Shown: positions 24,115 to 36,257 of the stretch, one piece after another | Position numbering within the stretch: position 1 is the stretch's first letter | Layout: each line of letters opens with the position of its first letter | Assembly: GCF_019665785.1 (NCBI RefSeq) | Contig: NZ_CP081149.1 | Span: 434,001 to 498,000 of the forward strand | Length of the DNA stretch: 64,000 nt | From: Deefgea piscis | Lineage (GTDB): Bacteria > Pseudomonadota > Gammaproteobacteria > Burkholderiales > Chitinibacteraceae | Direction of reading: 5' to 3' | Program-made: the position numbers and the translations under genes | The notes under the pieces: generated by a model | Database searches by the model: none | What the model saw: only the letters and a program-made list of their open reading frames with translations | What the model was told of the DNA's origin: nothing

Positions 24115-25656
24115 ATGCAACTTAATCCGTCCGAAATCAGTGAACTGATTAAAGCTCGGATCCAAAATCTACCCCAAGGCGCACAATCCAGCACGACTGG
24201 TACTGTAGTGTCGGTAACTGACGGTATCGTGCGCGTGCACGGTTTGTCGGAAGTTATGCAAGGTGAGATGTTGGAGTTCCCGGGTAATACCTTCGGTCTG
24301 GCGCTTAACTTAGAGCGCGATTCTGTAGGTGCTGTTATTTTAGGTGACTACAAACATATCGCCGAAGGTGATGTTGTTAAGTGTACCGGCCGTATCTTGG
24401 AAGTACCTATTGGTCGTGAGTTGATCGGTCGCGTTGTGAACGCATTGGGTCAACCTATCGACGGCAAAGGCCCATTGGGCACGACTATGTCTGCGCCAAT
24501 TGAAAAAATTGCCCCAGGCGTTATTGCGCGTCAATCGGTTTCACAACCATTGCAAACCGGTATCAAGTCAATTGATACCATGGTGCCAGTGGGTCGTGGT
24601 CAGCGCGAGTTGATCATTGGTGACCGTCAAACAGGTAAAACTGCTGTTGCACTCGATGCGATCATTAACCAAAAAGGTACTGGCGTTACATGTATCTATG
24701 TGGCGATTGGTCAAAAAGCATCTTCGATTGCTAACGTGGTTCGCAAGTTGGAAGAACACGGTGCATTGGGTCACACGATTATTGTTGCAGCTGCCGCTTC
24801 TGAAGCTGCTGCTCTGCAATACATCGCTGCGTACTCTGGTTGCACCATGGGCGAATACTTCCGCGATCGTGGTGAAGATGCCTTGATCGTTTATGATGAT
24901 TTGTCTAAGCAAGCCGTTGCTTACCGTCAAATTTCATTGCTTTTGCGTCGTCCTCCGGGCCGTGAAGCATTCCCTGGTGATGTTTTCTATCTCCACAGCC
25001 GCTTGTTGGAACGCGCATCGCGTATCAATGAAGTTGAAGTTGAGAAGCTAACTAATGGTGAAGTGAAAGGTAAAACAGGTTCGTTAACTGCATTGCCTAT
25101 CATCGAAACTCAAGCTGGTGACGTTTCTGCCTTCGTTCCAACCAACGTTATTTCGATTACTGATGGTCAGATTTTCTTGGAAACTGACTTGTTCAACGCG
25201 GGTATTCGCCCAGCAATGAACGCCGGTATTTCGGTATCGCGTGTGGGTGGTGCTGCACAAACTAAAGTCATCAAGAAATTGGGTGGCGGCGTACGTTTGG
25301 CTTTGGCTCAGTACCGTGAATTGGCGGCATTTGCCCAGTTCGCTTCTGACCTTGATGAAGCAACACGTAAGCAATTGGAACGCGGCAAGATGGTGACTGA
25401 GTTGATGAAACAAGCTCAGTACAGCCCGATGAAAGTGGGTGAGTTGGGTGTTACCCTGCTCTTGATTAACAAAGGCGTTTATGATGACGTCGCTGTTGAT
25501 CGCGCACTGGCATTTGAAGCTGCATTCCTTAGCCATCTCAAAGCCAATCATGCAGATGTATTGGCGCGTGTTGATGACAAGGGTGAGCTGTCTTCTGATG
25601 ATGAAGCAGCCATTATGAAAGCAGTTGAAGCCTTTAAAGCCGGCGCTGCTTACTGA
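24115..25656 (+). CDS. atpA: ATP synthase F1 subunit alpha
   Basis: 513 residues, the non-catalytic nucleotide-binding subunit. Walker A GDRQTGKT at residues 169-176, and the family signature [17 protein letters not shown] near residue 365. RBS AGGAG precedes the ATG. Complete. Confidence 0.98.
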   Translation: MQLNPSEISELIKARIQNLPQGAQSSTTGTVVSVTDGIVRVHGLSEVMQGEMLEFPGNTFGLALNLERDSVGAVILGDYKHIAEGDVVKCTGRILEVPIGRELIGRVVNALGQPIDGKGPLGTTMSAPIEKIAPGVIARQSVSQPLQTGIKSIDTMVPVGRGQRELIIGDRQTGKTAVALDAIINQKGTGVTCIYVAIGQKASSIANVVRKLEEHGALGHTIIVAAAASEAAALQYIAAYSGCTMGEYFRDRGEDALIVYDDLSKQAVAYRQISLLLRRPPGREAFPGDVFYLHSRLLERASRINEVEVEKLTNGEVKGKTGSLTALPIIETQAGDVSAFVPTNVISITDGQIFLETDLFNAGIRPAMNAGISVSRVGGAAQTKVIKKLGGGVRLALAQYRELAAFAQFASDLDEATRKQLERGKMVTELMKQAQYSPMKVGELGVTLLLINKGVYDDVAVDRALAFEAAFLSHLKANHADVLARVDDKGELSSDDEAAIMKAVEAFKAGAAY

Positions 25657-25684
25657 TTTGAGACGTTGATAAAAGGATCAAATC

Positions 25685-26554
25685 ATGGCAAGCGGTAAAG
25701 AGATTCGTACTAAGATCAAAAGCGTAAAAAACACGCAGAAGATCACCCGCGCCATGGAAATGGTTGCCACGTCGAAAATGCGCAAGGCTCAAGAGCGTAT
25801 GAAGGCGGCCCGCCCTTACGGTGAAAAAATCCGTAATGTGGCTGGCCACTTGAGCCAAGCTTTGGTCGACTATGAGCATCCATATCTCCAAACGCGCGAC
25901 ACCGTCAAGCGGGTTGGCCTGATTATGGTGTCTTCGGACAAAGGTTTGTGTGGTGGTTTAAACACCAACGCCCTGCGTTCGGCTTTCAATAAAATGAAAG
26001 AATTGCACAACAATGGCGTTGAAGTCGTTGTGACCGCAATCGGCAATAAAGGGTTGGGTTTCATGAAGCGTAATGGCGCGAAGGTTCTTTCTTCGGCTGT
26101 TGGGCTGGGTGATACCCCGCATCTGGAACAGCTGATTGGCCCGATCAAAGTCATGATCGATGCCTTCGTTGCTGGTGAAGTAGACGAAGTACACATCGTT
26201 TACACTCGTTTCATTAACACCATGAAACAAGAGCCAGTTATCGAACAATTGTTGCCATTAGCCAGCGAATCGTTTGAACAACCGAAATCTGCGCACAACT
26301 GGGAATACCTGTATGAGCCAGATGCAAAAACGGTGATTGATGATTTGATGAATCGTTACGTAGAGGCCTTGGTTTACCAGGCCGTAGCGGAAAACATCGC
26401 ATCAGAACAAGCGGCGCGTATGGTGGCGATGAAGGCTGCAACTGACAACGCTGACAATGTAATCGGCTCCCTGCAACTGCTATATAACAAAACGCGACAA
26501 GCGGCAATTACGAAAGAACTTTCGGAAATTGTTGGCGGCGCGGCAGCAGTTTAA
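25685..26554 (+). CDS. atpG: ATP synthase F1 subunit gamma
   Basis: 289 residues, the central rotor shaft. N-terminal [20 protein letters not shown] and C-terminal [20 protein letters not shown], which form the coiled coil inside the alpha3-beta3 ring, are conserved. Confidence 0.97.
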   Translation: MASGKEIRTKIKSVKNTQKITRAMEMVATSKMRKAQERMKAARPYGEKIRNVAGHLSQALVDYEHPYLQTRDTVKRVGLIMVSSDKGLCGGLNTNALRSAFNKMKELHNNGVEVVVTAIGNKGLGFMKRNGAKVLSSAVGLGDTPHLEQLIGPIKVMIDAFVAGEVDEVHIVYTRFINTMKQEPVIEQLLPLASESFEQPKSAHNWEYLYEPDAKTVIDDLMNRYVEALVYQAVAENIASEQAARMVAMKAATDNADNVIGSLQLLYNKTRQAAITKELSEIVGGAAAV

Positions 26555-27970
<1,416 letters not shown>

Positions 27971-27981
27971 GGGGTTAAGCG

Positions 27982-28410
27982 ATGGCCATGAGCATGCGTG
28001 TGGACGTAGTTAGTGCTGAAGAACTGATCTACTCTGGCTTAGCTGAGTTTATCTCAGCGCCTGCCGATAAGGGTGAGATTGGTATCTTGCCGCGGCACGC
28101 TCCGCTGTTGACCCGTATTCGTCCGGGTGCGATCCGTATTAAGATCGCCAACTCGAACGAAGACGATGTCATTCTGTTTGTTTCAGGTGGCATGCTTGAA
28201 GTTCAACCGGATGTGGTAACAGTCTTGGCTGATACTGCGATTCGTGGTGCAGACATTGATGAAGCGAAGGCGTTAGAAGCTAAACGCCGCGCAGAAGATG
28301 CGTTGAAAAACCATTCTTCTTCGATGGACTTTGCGATGGCGCAGGCTGAGTTGATGGATGCTGTAGCGAAACTTGCGGTAGTTTCTAAATTGAAACGCGG
28401 CGGCCATTAA
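27982..28410 (+). CDS. atpC: ATP synthase F1 subunit epsilon
   Basis: 142 residues. N-terminal beta sandwich and C-terminal two-helix inhibitory arm; [14 protein letters not shown] is the family block. Start could be ATG 27982 or the in-frame ATG 27988 or 27994; AAGGGG favours the first. Last gene of the operon. Confidence 0.96.
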   Translation: MAMSMRVDVVSAEELIYSGLAEFISAPADKGEIGILPRHAPLLTRIRPGAIRIKIANSNEDDVILFVSGGMLEVQPDVVTVLADTAIRGADIDEAKALEAKRRAEDALKNHSSSMDFAMAQAELMDAVAKLAVVSKLKRGGH

Positions 28411-28450
28411 TTATTGCAATTGAGTTTGCAGTAATCGGATTGTAAAAATA

Positions 28451-28475
28451 AAAAGGCAGCTTCGGCTGCCTTTTT
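28451..28475 (+). terminator. Terminator of the atp operon
   Basis: AAAAGGCAGC, TTCG loop, GCTGCC and five T residues; UUCG tetraloop hairpin. Confidence 0.93.
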
Positions 28476-28588
28476 GCTTTATTTGCGTTTAAGTTGCTGG
28501 CATAAACGCAATAAAGTCATGTCATGCTGTGCGTGAACCACGCTGAAGATTAGAATAGCGACAAACCATTTATATTTAGGGATAAGTG

Positions 28589-29962
28589 ATGGCTTCTGCA
28601 TTAAACGTGGTCATTTTGGCTGCAGGGCAAGGTAAACGGATGTACTCTAGTTTGCCAAAAGTATTACACCGTCTTGCGGGCAAGCCGCTCGTGCAACACG
28701 TGATTGATACCGCGCGTCAATTACAGCCGCAAAAAATGGTCATTGTGTATGGCCATGGTGGCGAGCAAGTGCAAAAGCAATTAGCTGATCAAACGGATTT
28801 AGCCTGGGCGTGTCAGGCTGAGCAGCTTGGAACAGGGCATGCCTTGGCGCAGGCCGTACCACAATGCGTTGGTGGCATTACCCTGATGCTGTATGGTGAT
28901 GTGCCATTAACGCGTTTAGCTACCATTCAAGCCTTATTGGCTGCAAGTAGCGATGGCAAAGTCGGCATTCTGACCGATATTCTCGATGATGCTACCGGTT
29001 ATGGTCGAATTGTTCGCAATGCAGCTGGTCAGGTGACTTGCATTGTTGAGCAAAAAGATTGCTCAATCGAGCAAGCCACAATCACTGAAATGAATACCGG
29101 TATTTTGGCCTTACCGACGGCGCGTTTGGCTGCTTGGTTATCTGAGCTAAAGAACGACAACGCGCAAGGTGAGTATTACGCCACAGACTTAATCGCCCTT
29201 GCTGTGCGCGATGGGGTTGAAATTGCGACGGTGCAGCCCTTGGATCATTGGGAAGCAGAAGGCATTAATAACAAGCTGCAGCTCGCCAGCTTAGAACGTA
29301 TTTATCAAACCGAAACCGCTAAAGCCTTGTTGACCGCAGGCGTTGGCTTGGCCGATCCGGCGCGGATTGATGTACGCGGTACCTTAACCCATGGCCAAGA
29401 TGTCTTCATTGATGTGAATTGCATTTTTGAGGGGCAGGTTGTTTTGGGCCAAGGCGTGAGTATTGGTGCACATTGCGTACTAAAAAATGTCACGATTGCT
29501 GATGGCGCAGTGATTCATCCATTTTGCCATCTAGAAGATGCGGTGGTGGGGGCAGGCAGTTTGATTGGCCCTTATGCTCGCTTACGACCTGGTGCGCAAT
29601 TGGCCGAGCAAGCCCATATTGGTAACTTTGTTGAAATTAAAAAATCAACCATCGGTATTGGCTCGAAAGTGAATCACTTAAGTTATATCGGCGATGCGCA
29701 GATTGGCGCAGGGGTGAATATTGGCGCTGGAACGATTACTTGCAATTATGATGGTGTTAATAAATTCACCACAGTGATTGAAGATAATGTGTTTATTGGC
29801 AGCAATAATTGTCTGGTTGCCCCCGTCACGATTGGTGCCGGAGCGACGACGGGCGCTGGCTCGGTGATTAGTAAAAATGCGCCAGCAGGGGAGTTAACGA
29901 TTGCACGCGCTAAGCAACTGACATTGTCGGGTTGGCTGCGCCCTAAGAAAATCGTGAAATAA
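28589..29962 (+). CDS. glmU: Bifunctional UDP-N-acetylglucosamine pyrophosphorylase / glucosamine-1-phosphate N-acetyltransferase
   Basis: 457 residues. Makes UDP-GlcNAc for peptidoglycan and lipopolysaccharide. The uridyltransferase domain starts with [18 protein letters not shown] (about residues 10-27); [10 protein letters not shown] and QGEYYATDL follow. The C-terminal half is the left-handed beta helix of isoleucine-patch hexapeptides, with NFVEIKKS and [17 protein letters not shown] as the acetyltransferase active region. ATG 28589 chosen over GTG 28586. Frequently near the atp operon in proteobacteria. Confidence 0.97.
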   Translation: MASALNVVILAAGQGKRMYSSLPKVLHRLAGKPLVQHVIDTARQLQPQKMVIVYGHGGEQVQKQLADQTDLAWACQAEQLGTGHALAQAVPQCVGGITLMLYGDVPLTRLATIQALLAASSDGKVGILTDILDDATGYGRIVRNAAGQVTCIVEQKDCSIEQATITEMNTGILALPTARLAAWLSELKNDNAQGEYYATDLIALAVRDGVEIATVQPLDHWEAEGINNKLQLASLERIYQTETAKALLTAGVGLADPARIDVRGTLTHGQDVFIDVNCIFEGQVVLGQGVSIGAHCVLKNVTIADGAVIHPFCHLEDAVVGAGSLIGPYARLRPGAQLAEQAHIGNFVEIKKSTIGIGSKVNHLSYIGDAQIGAGVNIGAGTITCNYDGVNKFTTVIEDNVFIGSNNCLVAPVTIGAGATTGAGSVISKNAPAGELTIARAKQLTLSGWLRPKKIVK

Positions 29963-29998
29963 ATTAGTAATTGTTCGCAGCAATTGGTTTTGAAGTAT

Positions 29999-30020
29999 GG
30001 CCTAGCGATTGAGCTAGGCC
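29999..30020 (+). terminator. Hairpin after glmU
   Basis: GGCCTAGC / GCTAGGCC with a six-base loop. No good T run follows, so either weak terminator or RNA 3'-end stabiliser. Confidence 0.5.
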
Positions 30021-30034
30021 CTTATGCTTAAATG

Positions 30035-30087
30035 ATGGGTATGTTGCTGGAGTCCTTTTAAATAAAAGACACCATGTTAATACCCAT
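30035..30087. repeat. 53-bp palindromic repeat, copy 1
   Basis: Starts ATGGGTAT and ends ATACCCAT (8-bp perfect inverted ends). After ATGGGTAT the next block is GTTGCTG, and the centre has a TTTT/AAAA helix. It has the same length and the same ends as the copy at 50056-50108, with which it shares about two thirds of positions. It lies between glmU and the UPF0149 gene. Confidence 0.6.
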
Positions 30088-30132
30088 AGTAAATCGGTGT
30101 ATCGATTTAGTGTTTTACTCTTGGAGTACTGT

Positions 30133-30744
30133 ATGTCTTTATTACTTGACCAGCCACTGACTGATGAAGAACTCGATCAACTCGATCAATTTTTGTATTC
30201 AGACGCAGTCGGCAAAGATGCGATGTCATTATCCATGCTACATGGCTACCTTACCGCAATTTTGATCGGCCCCGCTACCGTGATGCCTGGTCAATGGCTG
30301 GCTCAAATCTGGGATCGTCCAGAGGCTGCGATTTTTGCTTTGCCGGAAGGCGATGCCATCATCAATTTGGTGATGCGTTTATACAATCAAATTGCCGATG
30401 AATTAGCGCAAGATCCTCCCGTGTATGAGCCTTTGCTGTATTGGGAAGATGAATCAATGCAAAATTCCAGCATTGAAGAATGGAGCTTAGGTTTCTGCTT
30501 TGGTGCAGGCTTAGCTGAAGAAGAGTGGCAGCCTTTGATTGACGAAGAAGAAGGCCAGTTTATGTTTATGGCCATCATGAGTGGCTCGGACGATGAAATG
30601 CGCGAAGATATGCTCAAAGAAGGCATTGATTTAGTGCGCCATGACAACGAAGTGGCTGAGCAAATTCCGGAAATGGTCATCGAAATTCGAGATTTCTTTC
30701 GTGAAAACAATGAAACGTCGCGCAGTAAGCATCAATTGCATTAA
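30133..30744 (+). CDS. UPF0149 (YecA/YgfB-like) family protein
   Basis: 203 residues, acidic, mostly helical. TDEELDQLDQFLY at the N-terminus, MSLSMLHGYLTAILIGP (residues about 36-52) and SLGFCFGAGLAEEEW match the UPF0149 family. The SEC-C zinc motif found at the end of full YecA proteins is absent. Function unknown. ATG at 30133 with GGAG upstream; a longer frame from 30097 is less likely. Followed by a 24-base palindrome (30788-30811). Confidence 0.85.
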   Translation: MSLLLDQPLTDEELDQLDQFLYSDAVGKDAMSLSMLHGYLTAILIGPATVMPGQWLAQIWDRPEAAIFALPEGDAIINLVMRLYNQIADELAQDPPVYEPLLYWEDESMQNSSIEEWSLGFCFGAGLAEEEWQPLIDEEEGQFMFMAIMSGSDDEMREDMLKEGIDLVRHDNEVAEQIPEMVIEIRDFFRENNETSRSKHQLH

Positions 30745-30787
30745 TTAATGCCCCAATAAGCCGAAGTCGATGCATTGTTTAGCCTGT

Positions 30788-30811
30788 ATGGCAGCAGCAT
30801 GCTGCTGCCAT
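30788..30811. terminator. 24-base perfect palindrome
   Basis: ATGGCAGCAGCA followed directly by its reverse complement TGCTGCTGCCAT. Could act as a transcript end for the UPF0149 gene, but there is no T run. A second, shorter hairpin TGGGCG-GCGT-CGCCCA (30924-30939) sits just upstream of the ychF ribosome binding site. Confidence 0.5.
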
Positions 30812-30953
30812 TTGCGCACAAGCCAATGATTGATCGAGGTATTTTTGGTGAATAAGCGGTTTTGATTGCTGAGGCGCGCCAATCGGTGCTCGCATCAGTT
30901 AAAATTGATGGTTTAGTATTTATTGGGCGGCGTCGCCCAGCAAGGAATGATTC

Positions 30954-32045
30954 ATGAGTCTCAAGTGCGGCATTGTTGGCTTGCCCAACGTCGGTAAATC
31001 TACGCTATTTAATGCATTGACCAATTCAGGCATTGAAGCAGCTAACTATCCATTTTGCACCATTGAGCCGAATGTCGGCATCGTTGAAGTGCCAGATCAT
31101 CGTTTAGCCGAATTATCCAAAATTGTTAATCCACAAAAAATTCAGTCGGCGATTGTTGAATTCGTTGATATCGCTGGCTTAGTCGCGGGTGCGAGTAAAG
31201 GTGAAGGTTTGGGTAACCAATTCTTGGCCAATATCCGCGAAACTGACGCGATTGTAAATGTGGTGCGTTGTTTTGAAAACGATAACATTATTCACGTTGC
31301 TGGCCGCGTGGACCCCATCGACGACATCATTGTTATTGGTACTGAATTGGCCTTGGCCGATATGAATACGGTCGAAAAAGCCATTCAGCGTGATGGCAAA
31401 AAAGCCCGTTCGGGTGATAAAGAAGCACTGGCATCGATCGCGGTATTGGAAAAACTCTTGCCGCATTTGAACGAAGGCTTGCCAGCGCGCTCGCTAAAAT
31501 TATCCGATGACGAAAAAGCGGCAATCAAACCGTTATGCTTGTTGACGATCAAGCCCGCCATGTATGTGGCCAACGTTGCCGAAGATGGTTTTGACAACAA
31601 TCCATTGCTCGATAAAGTAAAGGCCCACGCCGCACTTGAAGGCGCTCCGGTTGTTGCCGTTTGTGCCTCAATCGAAAGCGAGATCGCAGAGCTGGACGAA
31701 GCGGATAAAGTCGAATTTTTAGAGTCACTCGGTCAAGACGAGCCAGGCTTAAATCGCTTGATTCGTGCCGGTTACGAATTGCTTGGCTTGCAAACCTATT
31801 TCACTGCAGGCGTGAAAGAAGTTCGCGCATGGACGATTCACAAAGGTGATACCGCACCACAAGCGGCTGGCGTGATCCATACCGATTTTGAGCGCGGCTT
31901 TATTCGTGCACAAACGATCGCGTATGAAGATTTCATCGCCTACAAGGGTGAGCAAGGCGCCAAAGAAGCCGGCAAGATGCGCGCCGAAGGCAAAGAATAT
32001 GTGGTAAAAGACGGCGATGTACTCAATTTCTTATTTAACGTTTAA
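30954..32045 (+). CDS. ychF: Redox-regulated ATPase YchF
   Basis: 363 residues, Obg-like P-loop NTPase that prefers ATP, binds ribosomes and responds to oxidative stress. G1 motif [15 protein letters not shown] at residues 8-22, then [12 protein letters not shown] and [17 protein letters not shown]. The C-terminal TGS-like domain ends [13 protein letters not shown]. Start ATG 30954 with AAGGAA upstream. Confidence 0.97.
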   Translation: MSLKCGIVGLPNVGKSTLFNALTNSGIEAANYPFCTIEPNVGIVEVPDHRLAELSKIVNPQKIQSAIVEFVDIAGLVAGASKGEGLGNQFLANIRETDAIVNVVRCFENDNIIHVAGRVDPIDDIIVIGTELALADMNTVEKAIQRDGKKARSGDKEALASIAVLEKLLPHLNEGLPARSLKLSDDEKAAIKPLCLLTIKPAMYVANVAEDGFDNNPLLDKVKAHAALEGAPVVAVCASIESEIAELDEADKVEFLESLGQDEPGLNRLIRAGYELLGLQTYFTAGVKEVRAWTIHKGDTAPQAAGVIHTDFERGFIRAQTIAYEDFIAYKGEQGAKEAGKMRAEGKEYVVKDGDVLNFLFNV

Positions 32046-32093
32046 TGAATGTCATTGAACTGAAACATTATTGTAATAATATGGAGGCATTAA

Positions 32094-32360
32094 ATGAGCC
32101 GTACTGTTCAGTGTGTCAAATTAGGCCGTGAAGCTGAAGGATTGGATTTTCCACCGCTACCAGGTGAGCTGGGCAAAAAAGTATATGAACAAGTTTCTAA
32201 AGAAGCTTGGACTGCTTGGGTTAAGCACCAAACGATGCTGATTAATGAAAATCGTTTGAGTTTAGCTGATCCAAGTGCACGTAAATACTTGCAACAGCAA
32301 TTGGAGAATTACTTCTTTGGTTCAGGTGCTGATGCCATTCAAGGCTATGTACCACAGTAA
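32094..32360 (+). CDS. yggX: Oxidative damage protection / iron-trafficking protein YggX
   Basis: 88 residues, small cytosolic protein that protects Fe-S clusters. Family hallmarks are [20 protein letters not shown] at the N-terminus and the helical [14 protein letters not shown] segment. In E. coli it is next to mutY; here it follows ychF by 48 bases with GGAGG as a ribosome binding site. Confidence 0.95.
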   Translation: MSRTVQCVKLGREAEGLDFPPLPGELGKKVYEQVSKEAWTAWVKHQTMLINENRLSLADPSARKYLQQQLENYFFGSGADAIQGYVPQ

Positions 32361-32372
32361 TTGTTTGATCAC

Positions 32373-32394
32373 ACAGGCCGCATTTGCGGCCTGT
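32373..32394 (+). terminator. Hairpin after yggX
   Basis: ACAGGCCGC / GCGGCCTGT, nine perfect pairs, loop ATTT. T run is weak. Confidence 0.6.
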
Positions 32395-32470
32395 TGTGCT
32401 TTAAAAGCGTTGCATAAGCTGAGTTAGAAGCTGATTCAATTGACCTCAATCGCCATCAAAGAGCGCTGCC

Positions 32471-34549
32471 ATGACTTACAAACCCGCCGACAATCAACTC
32501 TTGCTCAATCGTGAATTGGGTTTACTTGAATTTAACCGCCGTGTTTTGGCGCAAGCCGAGGACGTGCGCAATCCACTTTTGGAGCGCTTGAAGTTTTTGT
32601 GCATTGTGTCGAGCAATCTGGATGAGTTTTTTGAAGTGCGAATGGCGTGGTTAAAAGAAAACATTCGGCACAATCCTTCTCGGCTATTGCCCGAAGGGAT
32701 TACCCCACATCATGCTTTTGAATTGGTCACCAAAGAAGCGCACGATTTGGTCGAACGGCAATATCGAATTTTGCGTGAAAATGTTTTCCCAGCAATGGAA
32801 ACCGAAGGGATTTATTTCTTTCGGCGTAGTTTATGGACTGAAGCGCAGCGTGAGTGGGTTAAAAATTATTTCTTCCGTGAATTAAAGCCGATTTTGACGC
32901 CGATTGGTTTGGATCCTTCACATCCATTCCCACGTTTATCTAACAAAATGCTCAATTTTATTGTTGAGCTAGAAGGCCCTGATGCCTTTGGCCGCAATTC
33001 GGGTATCGCGATTGTTCAGGCGCCACGTATTTTCCCTCGCTTTGTCAAAATGCCGGATGAAATCGCGGGTACTGAGCATGGCTTCGTCTTTTTATCGTCG
33101 ATTTTGCACGCGCATATTGATGAGCTATTTTCTGGCATGCATGTTCTTGGATGCTATCAATTCCGCGTAACGCGCGATTCGGATGTCTCGGTTGATGATG
33201 AAGACATTAAAGATCTGCGCGCAGCGATTGAAGGTGAGCTATCGCAACGCCCTTATGGTGATGCTGTTCGCTTAGAGTTGGCAGATAATTGCCCACGGCA
33301 TTTACAAGACTTTTTGTCGTCACAATTTGGCTTGCTGCCAGAAGACATTTATCGGGTGAATGGCCCAGTGAATTTGGTGCGTTTAATGCAAGTACCAGAC
33401 CAAGTAGATCGTCCGGATTTGAAATATATACCGTTTATGCCGGGCATTCCGCCTGAGTTACGTAAACAAGCCGATTTCTTCTCTGCGATCCGCCAGAGTG
33501 ATATTTTGTTGCACCATCCCTACCAAAGCTTTACGCCCGTCGTAGATTTACTGCAGCAAGCAGCACGCGATCCGCAGGTGGTCGCCATTAAGATGACGAT
33601 TTATCGTACTGGCGCCGAGTCGGTCTTGATGGATGCGCTCAAAGAAGCGGCGATTCGCGGTAAAGAAGTCACCGTGGTGGTTGAGTTGATGGCGCGGTTT
33701 GATGAGGAAGCCAATATCAATTGGGCTGCCAAGCTAGAAAGTGTCGGTGCGCATGTGGTGTATGGTGTGTATGGCTATAAAACGCATGCCAAAATGCTGC
33801 TGATTGTTCGCCGTGAAGAAGGCCGCTTGCATCGCTACGCCCACGTCGGAACGGGTAACTATCACCCTCGCACTGCCAAGTTATATACCGATTTTGGTTT
33901 GTTAACCGCCAATGCCGATATTACTAGCGATGTGAATGATGTGTTTATGCAGCTGACCGGTTTGGGTTTGGCGGGTGATCATCACGCATTGTGGCAAGCT
34001 CCTTTTACGTTGCATAGCCAATTTATCGCCGCCATTGAGCGTGAGATTGTGCATGCCAAGGCTGGCCGTAAAGCGGTGATTATCGCCAAAATGAATTCGC
34101 TGCTTGAGCCTTCAATTATCGATAAATTGTATGAGGCTTCTGGCGCTGGCGTCACGATTCATCTGATTGTCCGTGGTGTGTGTGCTTTGCGTCCTGGTTT
34201 GCCTGGGGTTTCAGAGAATATTCGAGTTCGTTCAGTGATTGGTCGCTTTTTAGAGCATCATCGCGTGTTTTATTTCCTCAATGATGGCGCAGAAGATGTG
34301 TATTTATCCAGTGCCGATTGGATGGGACGCAATTTATTCCGTCGTATCGAAATCGCATTTCCGATTTTGAACCCTAAAGTGAAGCGCCGTGTAATTCGTG
34401 AAAGCTTGCGGCCTTTCTTGGTGGACAATACGCAAGCTTGGGAAATGCTGTCAGATGGTCGCTATCGCCGTAAATTGGCGCGTGGTGGCAAAATCCGTTC
34501 GGCACAAGCGCAGTTACTCGCTGATTTAGCGGCAGGAACGCGGAATTAA
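32471..34549 (+). CDS. ppk1: Polyphosphate kinase 1
   Basis: 692 residues, family length. Reversibly polymerises the gamma phosphate of ATP into polyphosphate on the inner face of the membrane. LLNRELGLLEFNRRVLAQAED is the N-terminal block. The histidines that are phosphorylated/catalytic are in YKTHAKMLLI (about residue 435) and RYAHVGTGNYH (about 455). DLRVLYLSSADWMGRN-type C-terminal core is recognisable. It is followed after three bases by sixA, forming a clear two-gene operon. Confidence 0.97.
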   Translation: MTYKPADNQLLLNRELGLLEFNRRVLAQAEDVRNPLLERLKFLCIVSSNLDEFFEVRMAWLKENIRHNPSRLLPEGITPHHAFELVTKEAHDLVERQYRILRENVFPAMETEGIYFFRRSLWTEAQREWVKNYFFRELKPILTPIGLDPSHPFPRLSNKMLNFIVELEGPDAFGRNSGIAIVQAPRIFPRFVKMPDEIAGTEHGFVFLSSILHAHIDELFSGMHVLGCYQFRVTRDSDVSVDDEDIKDLRAAIEGELSQRPYGDAVRLELADNCPRHLQDFLSSQFGLLPEDIYRVNGPVNLVRLMQVPDQVDRPDLKYIPFMPGIPPELRKQADFFSAIRQSDILLHHPYQSFTPVVDLLQQAARDPQVVAIKMTIYRTGAESVLMDALKEAAIRGKEVTVVVELMARFDEEANINWAAKLESVGAHVVYGVYGYKTHAKMLLIVRREEGRLHRYAHVGTGNYHPRTAKLYTDFGLLTANADITSDVNDVFMQLTGLGLAGDHHALWQAPFTLHSQFIAAIEREIVHAKAGRKAVIIAKMNSLLEPSIIDKLYEASGAGVTIHLIVRGVCALRPGLPGVSENIRVRSVIGRFLEHHRVFYFLNDGAEDVYLSSADWMGRNLFRRIEIAFPILNPKVKRRVIRESLRPFLVDNTQAWEMLSDGRYRRKLARGGKIRSAQAQLLADLAAGTRN

Positions 34550-34552
34550 TCG

Positions 34553-35014
34553 ATGGATTTAATCTTGTGGCGGCATGCAGATGCCGCAGAAGGCCCAGAT
34601 GATCTGGCGCGGCCACTTACGCCAAAAGGCATTAAGCAGGCGAAAAAAATGGCCGCTTGGTTGCGAGCCCAGCTCAAAGACGTAGCCCAATATCGTTTGA
34701 TTTGTAGTGAGGCGGTTCGCAGTCAAGCGACTGCGCAATATCTTCGCGCTGATGCGGTGGTGGATTCGCGGATAAATCTAGGTGGTTATAACGCCGCCTA
34801 TTTAGAGCTAGCACACTGGCCGCGAGATATCGGCAAAGTGGTGGTGATGGTGGGGCATCAGCCGCATATTGGCCAAGTTGCATCGCTGTTATTAACCGGT
34901 AAAGAGCTTGATTGGCCTACGCGCAAAGGGGGGATTTGGTGGATTCAACGCCGCGTGATTGATGGTCGAGTCAACTATGTACTCAAGGCAGCATTGGGGC
35001 CGGAGTTGGTTTGA
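34553..35014 (+). CDS. sixA: Phosphohistidine phosphatase SixA
   Basis: 153 residues, histidine phosphatase superfamily. The catalytic loop is LILWRHADAAEG (RHA variant of RHG), and the second histidine is in VVMVGHQPHIG. SixA-type enzymes remove phosphate from histidines such as those on HPt or NPr proteins. Its overlap-like spacing with ppk1 is often seen in betaproteobacteria and could link it to the phosphohistidine of Ppk1, which is only inference. Confidence 0.92.
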   Translation: MDLILWRHADAAEGPDDLARPLTPKGIKQAKKMAAWLRAQLKDVAQYRLICSEAVRSQATAQYLRADAVVDSRINLGGYNAAYLELAHWPRDIGKVVVMVGHQPHIGQVASLLLTGKELDWPTRKGGIWWIQRRVIDGRVNYVLKAALGPELV

Positions 35015-35020
35015 GCAATA

Positions 35021-35045
35021 AAAAAGGCGGCTTAGCCGCCTTTTT
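35021..35045. terminator. Bidirectional terminator
   Basis: AAAAAGGCGGC, loop TTA, GCCGCCTTTTT; perfect 11-bp stem between convergent sixA and hemY. Confidence 0.93.
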
Positions 35046-35066
35046 GTTATTGATAAACAACGCCAA

Positions 35067-36257
35067 TTAGCTGAGCGCAATACTTAAGCTGGCGCGGTAA
35101 TGTAAGTTGGCTTCATCAGTATGCTCGAGTTGATCGAGTAATCGCGCTAATTCAGCATGGGCAATGGCGGTCGGTTTGACGGCAATGCTCGCTTCCAAAT
35201 AGGTCTGTGCTTTACCCCATAGCTCGCGCTGATAGCATAAACGCCCCAAAGTGAGTAATAAACGATGGTCATTCGGGTGTTGTTTAAGCCATTGTTCTGC
35301 TTGTTGTAGCTGTGCAGTTAAAGCTTCACCACGCAGACCAAGCAGGCCATATTGCTCGAGTAATTCACTATTCCACTCGGCATCAATGGCGGCAGCTAAA
35401 GTATCGCGAGCGAGTGTCGGCTCGCCTTGTTCTTGATATTGCGCTGCGATGCTAGCTGCCAATTGTGGGTTAAGTCGGTCGAACTCGGGGACTTTGCGAC
35501 TCCAGTCTTTTAGCTCGCGTACGCTCATTGGATGTTGGCGTAATTGTTGTTGATATGCGGCAATTCGAATGTGATTGGCTTGCTCTGCGTCTAGTGCTTC
35601 ACTGCGCGTGAGCTGTTCAACCAGTTTAAGTACCGCCTCGGGATTGCGTTCACGCTGGCGTAAGCGCAGTTCGATTTTCATGGCTGCAGTGAGTTTTGGG
35701 TTGATTTCTCGCGCTGCAGCGATGGCTTGACTGGCTTCATTGTAGCGGCGCTCATCAAGGTAGAGCTCAGCCATTGACATTAGCGTTGCTAAATGTTGTC
35801 CACCAAGCCGAGTTTGCAATTGCTCAAAATAAGCATCACGCTTGGCGAAATCGCGAATTGAATGCGCGGCACGCGCGGCTAATAAACCATTCACGGCATA
35901 AGCATCATCATTTGGGCTGGCTGCAAAAGCTTCACTAGCGAGTCGTTCTGAGCGTTGAAAACGACCTTCATAAAATGCCGTGCGTGCGTCTCGTTCGAGC
36001 TGCACAGAGGCAATTTCTTGCTGGCGTAATCGATAGCGGCGCACGCGCTCGGGTAAGCCGCCCAGTTCGGCCAACATCCGCAAACCCAAATAAAGCACAA
36101 TGACGGAACCAATCAAAAGCAGAATGAAAATATTGAGAGAGATCTCAAGCCGCCAAGGCGGTAAGAAAATCAAGGCGTAGCCGCTATTTACTTGGGCAAA
36201 TAGCGTTAAGCCAACGGCCAGTGAAAATAAGCCAATAAACCAGATTAAGAATCTCAC
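35067..36257 (-). CDS. hemY: HemY protein (TPR, inner membrane)
   Basis: 396 residues. Two N-terminal membrane helices (about 4-26 and 41-62) followed by cytosolic or periplasmic TPR-like helices; YEGRFQRSERLASEAF and LGRLCYQRELWGKAQTYLEASI are repeat units. HemY_N family; the exact role in heme synthesis of this proteobacterial HemY is unsettled and it is not the protoporphyrinogen oxidase of the same name. Overlaps hemX by four bases. Last gene of the fimV-hemCDXY series. Confidence 0.92.
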   Translation of the reverse strand: MRFLIWFIGLFSLAVGLTLFAQVNSGYALIFLPPWRLEISLNIFILLLIGSVIVLYLGLRMLAELGGLPERVRRYRLRQQEIASVQLERDARTAFYEGRFQRSERLASEAFAASPNDDAYAVNGLLAARAAHSIRDFAKRDAYFEQLQTRLGGQHLATLMSMAELYLDERRYNEASQAIAAAREINPKLTAAMKIELRLRQRERNPEAVLKLVEQLTRSEALDAEQANHIRIAAYQQQLRQHPMSVRELKDWSRKVPEFDRLNPQLAASIAAQYQEQGEPTLARDTLAAAIDAEWNSELLEQYGLLGLRGEALTAQLQQAEQWLKQHPNDHRLLLTLGRLCYQRELWGKAQTYLEASIAVKPTAIAHAELARLLDQLEHTDEANLHYRASLSIALS

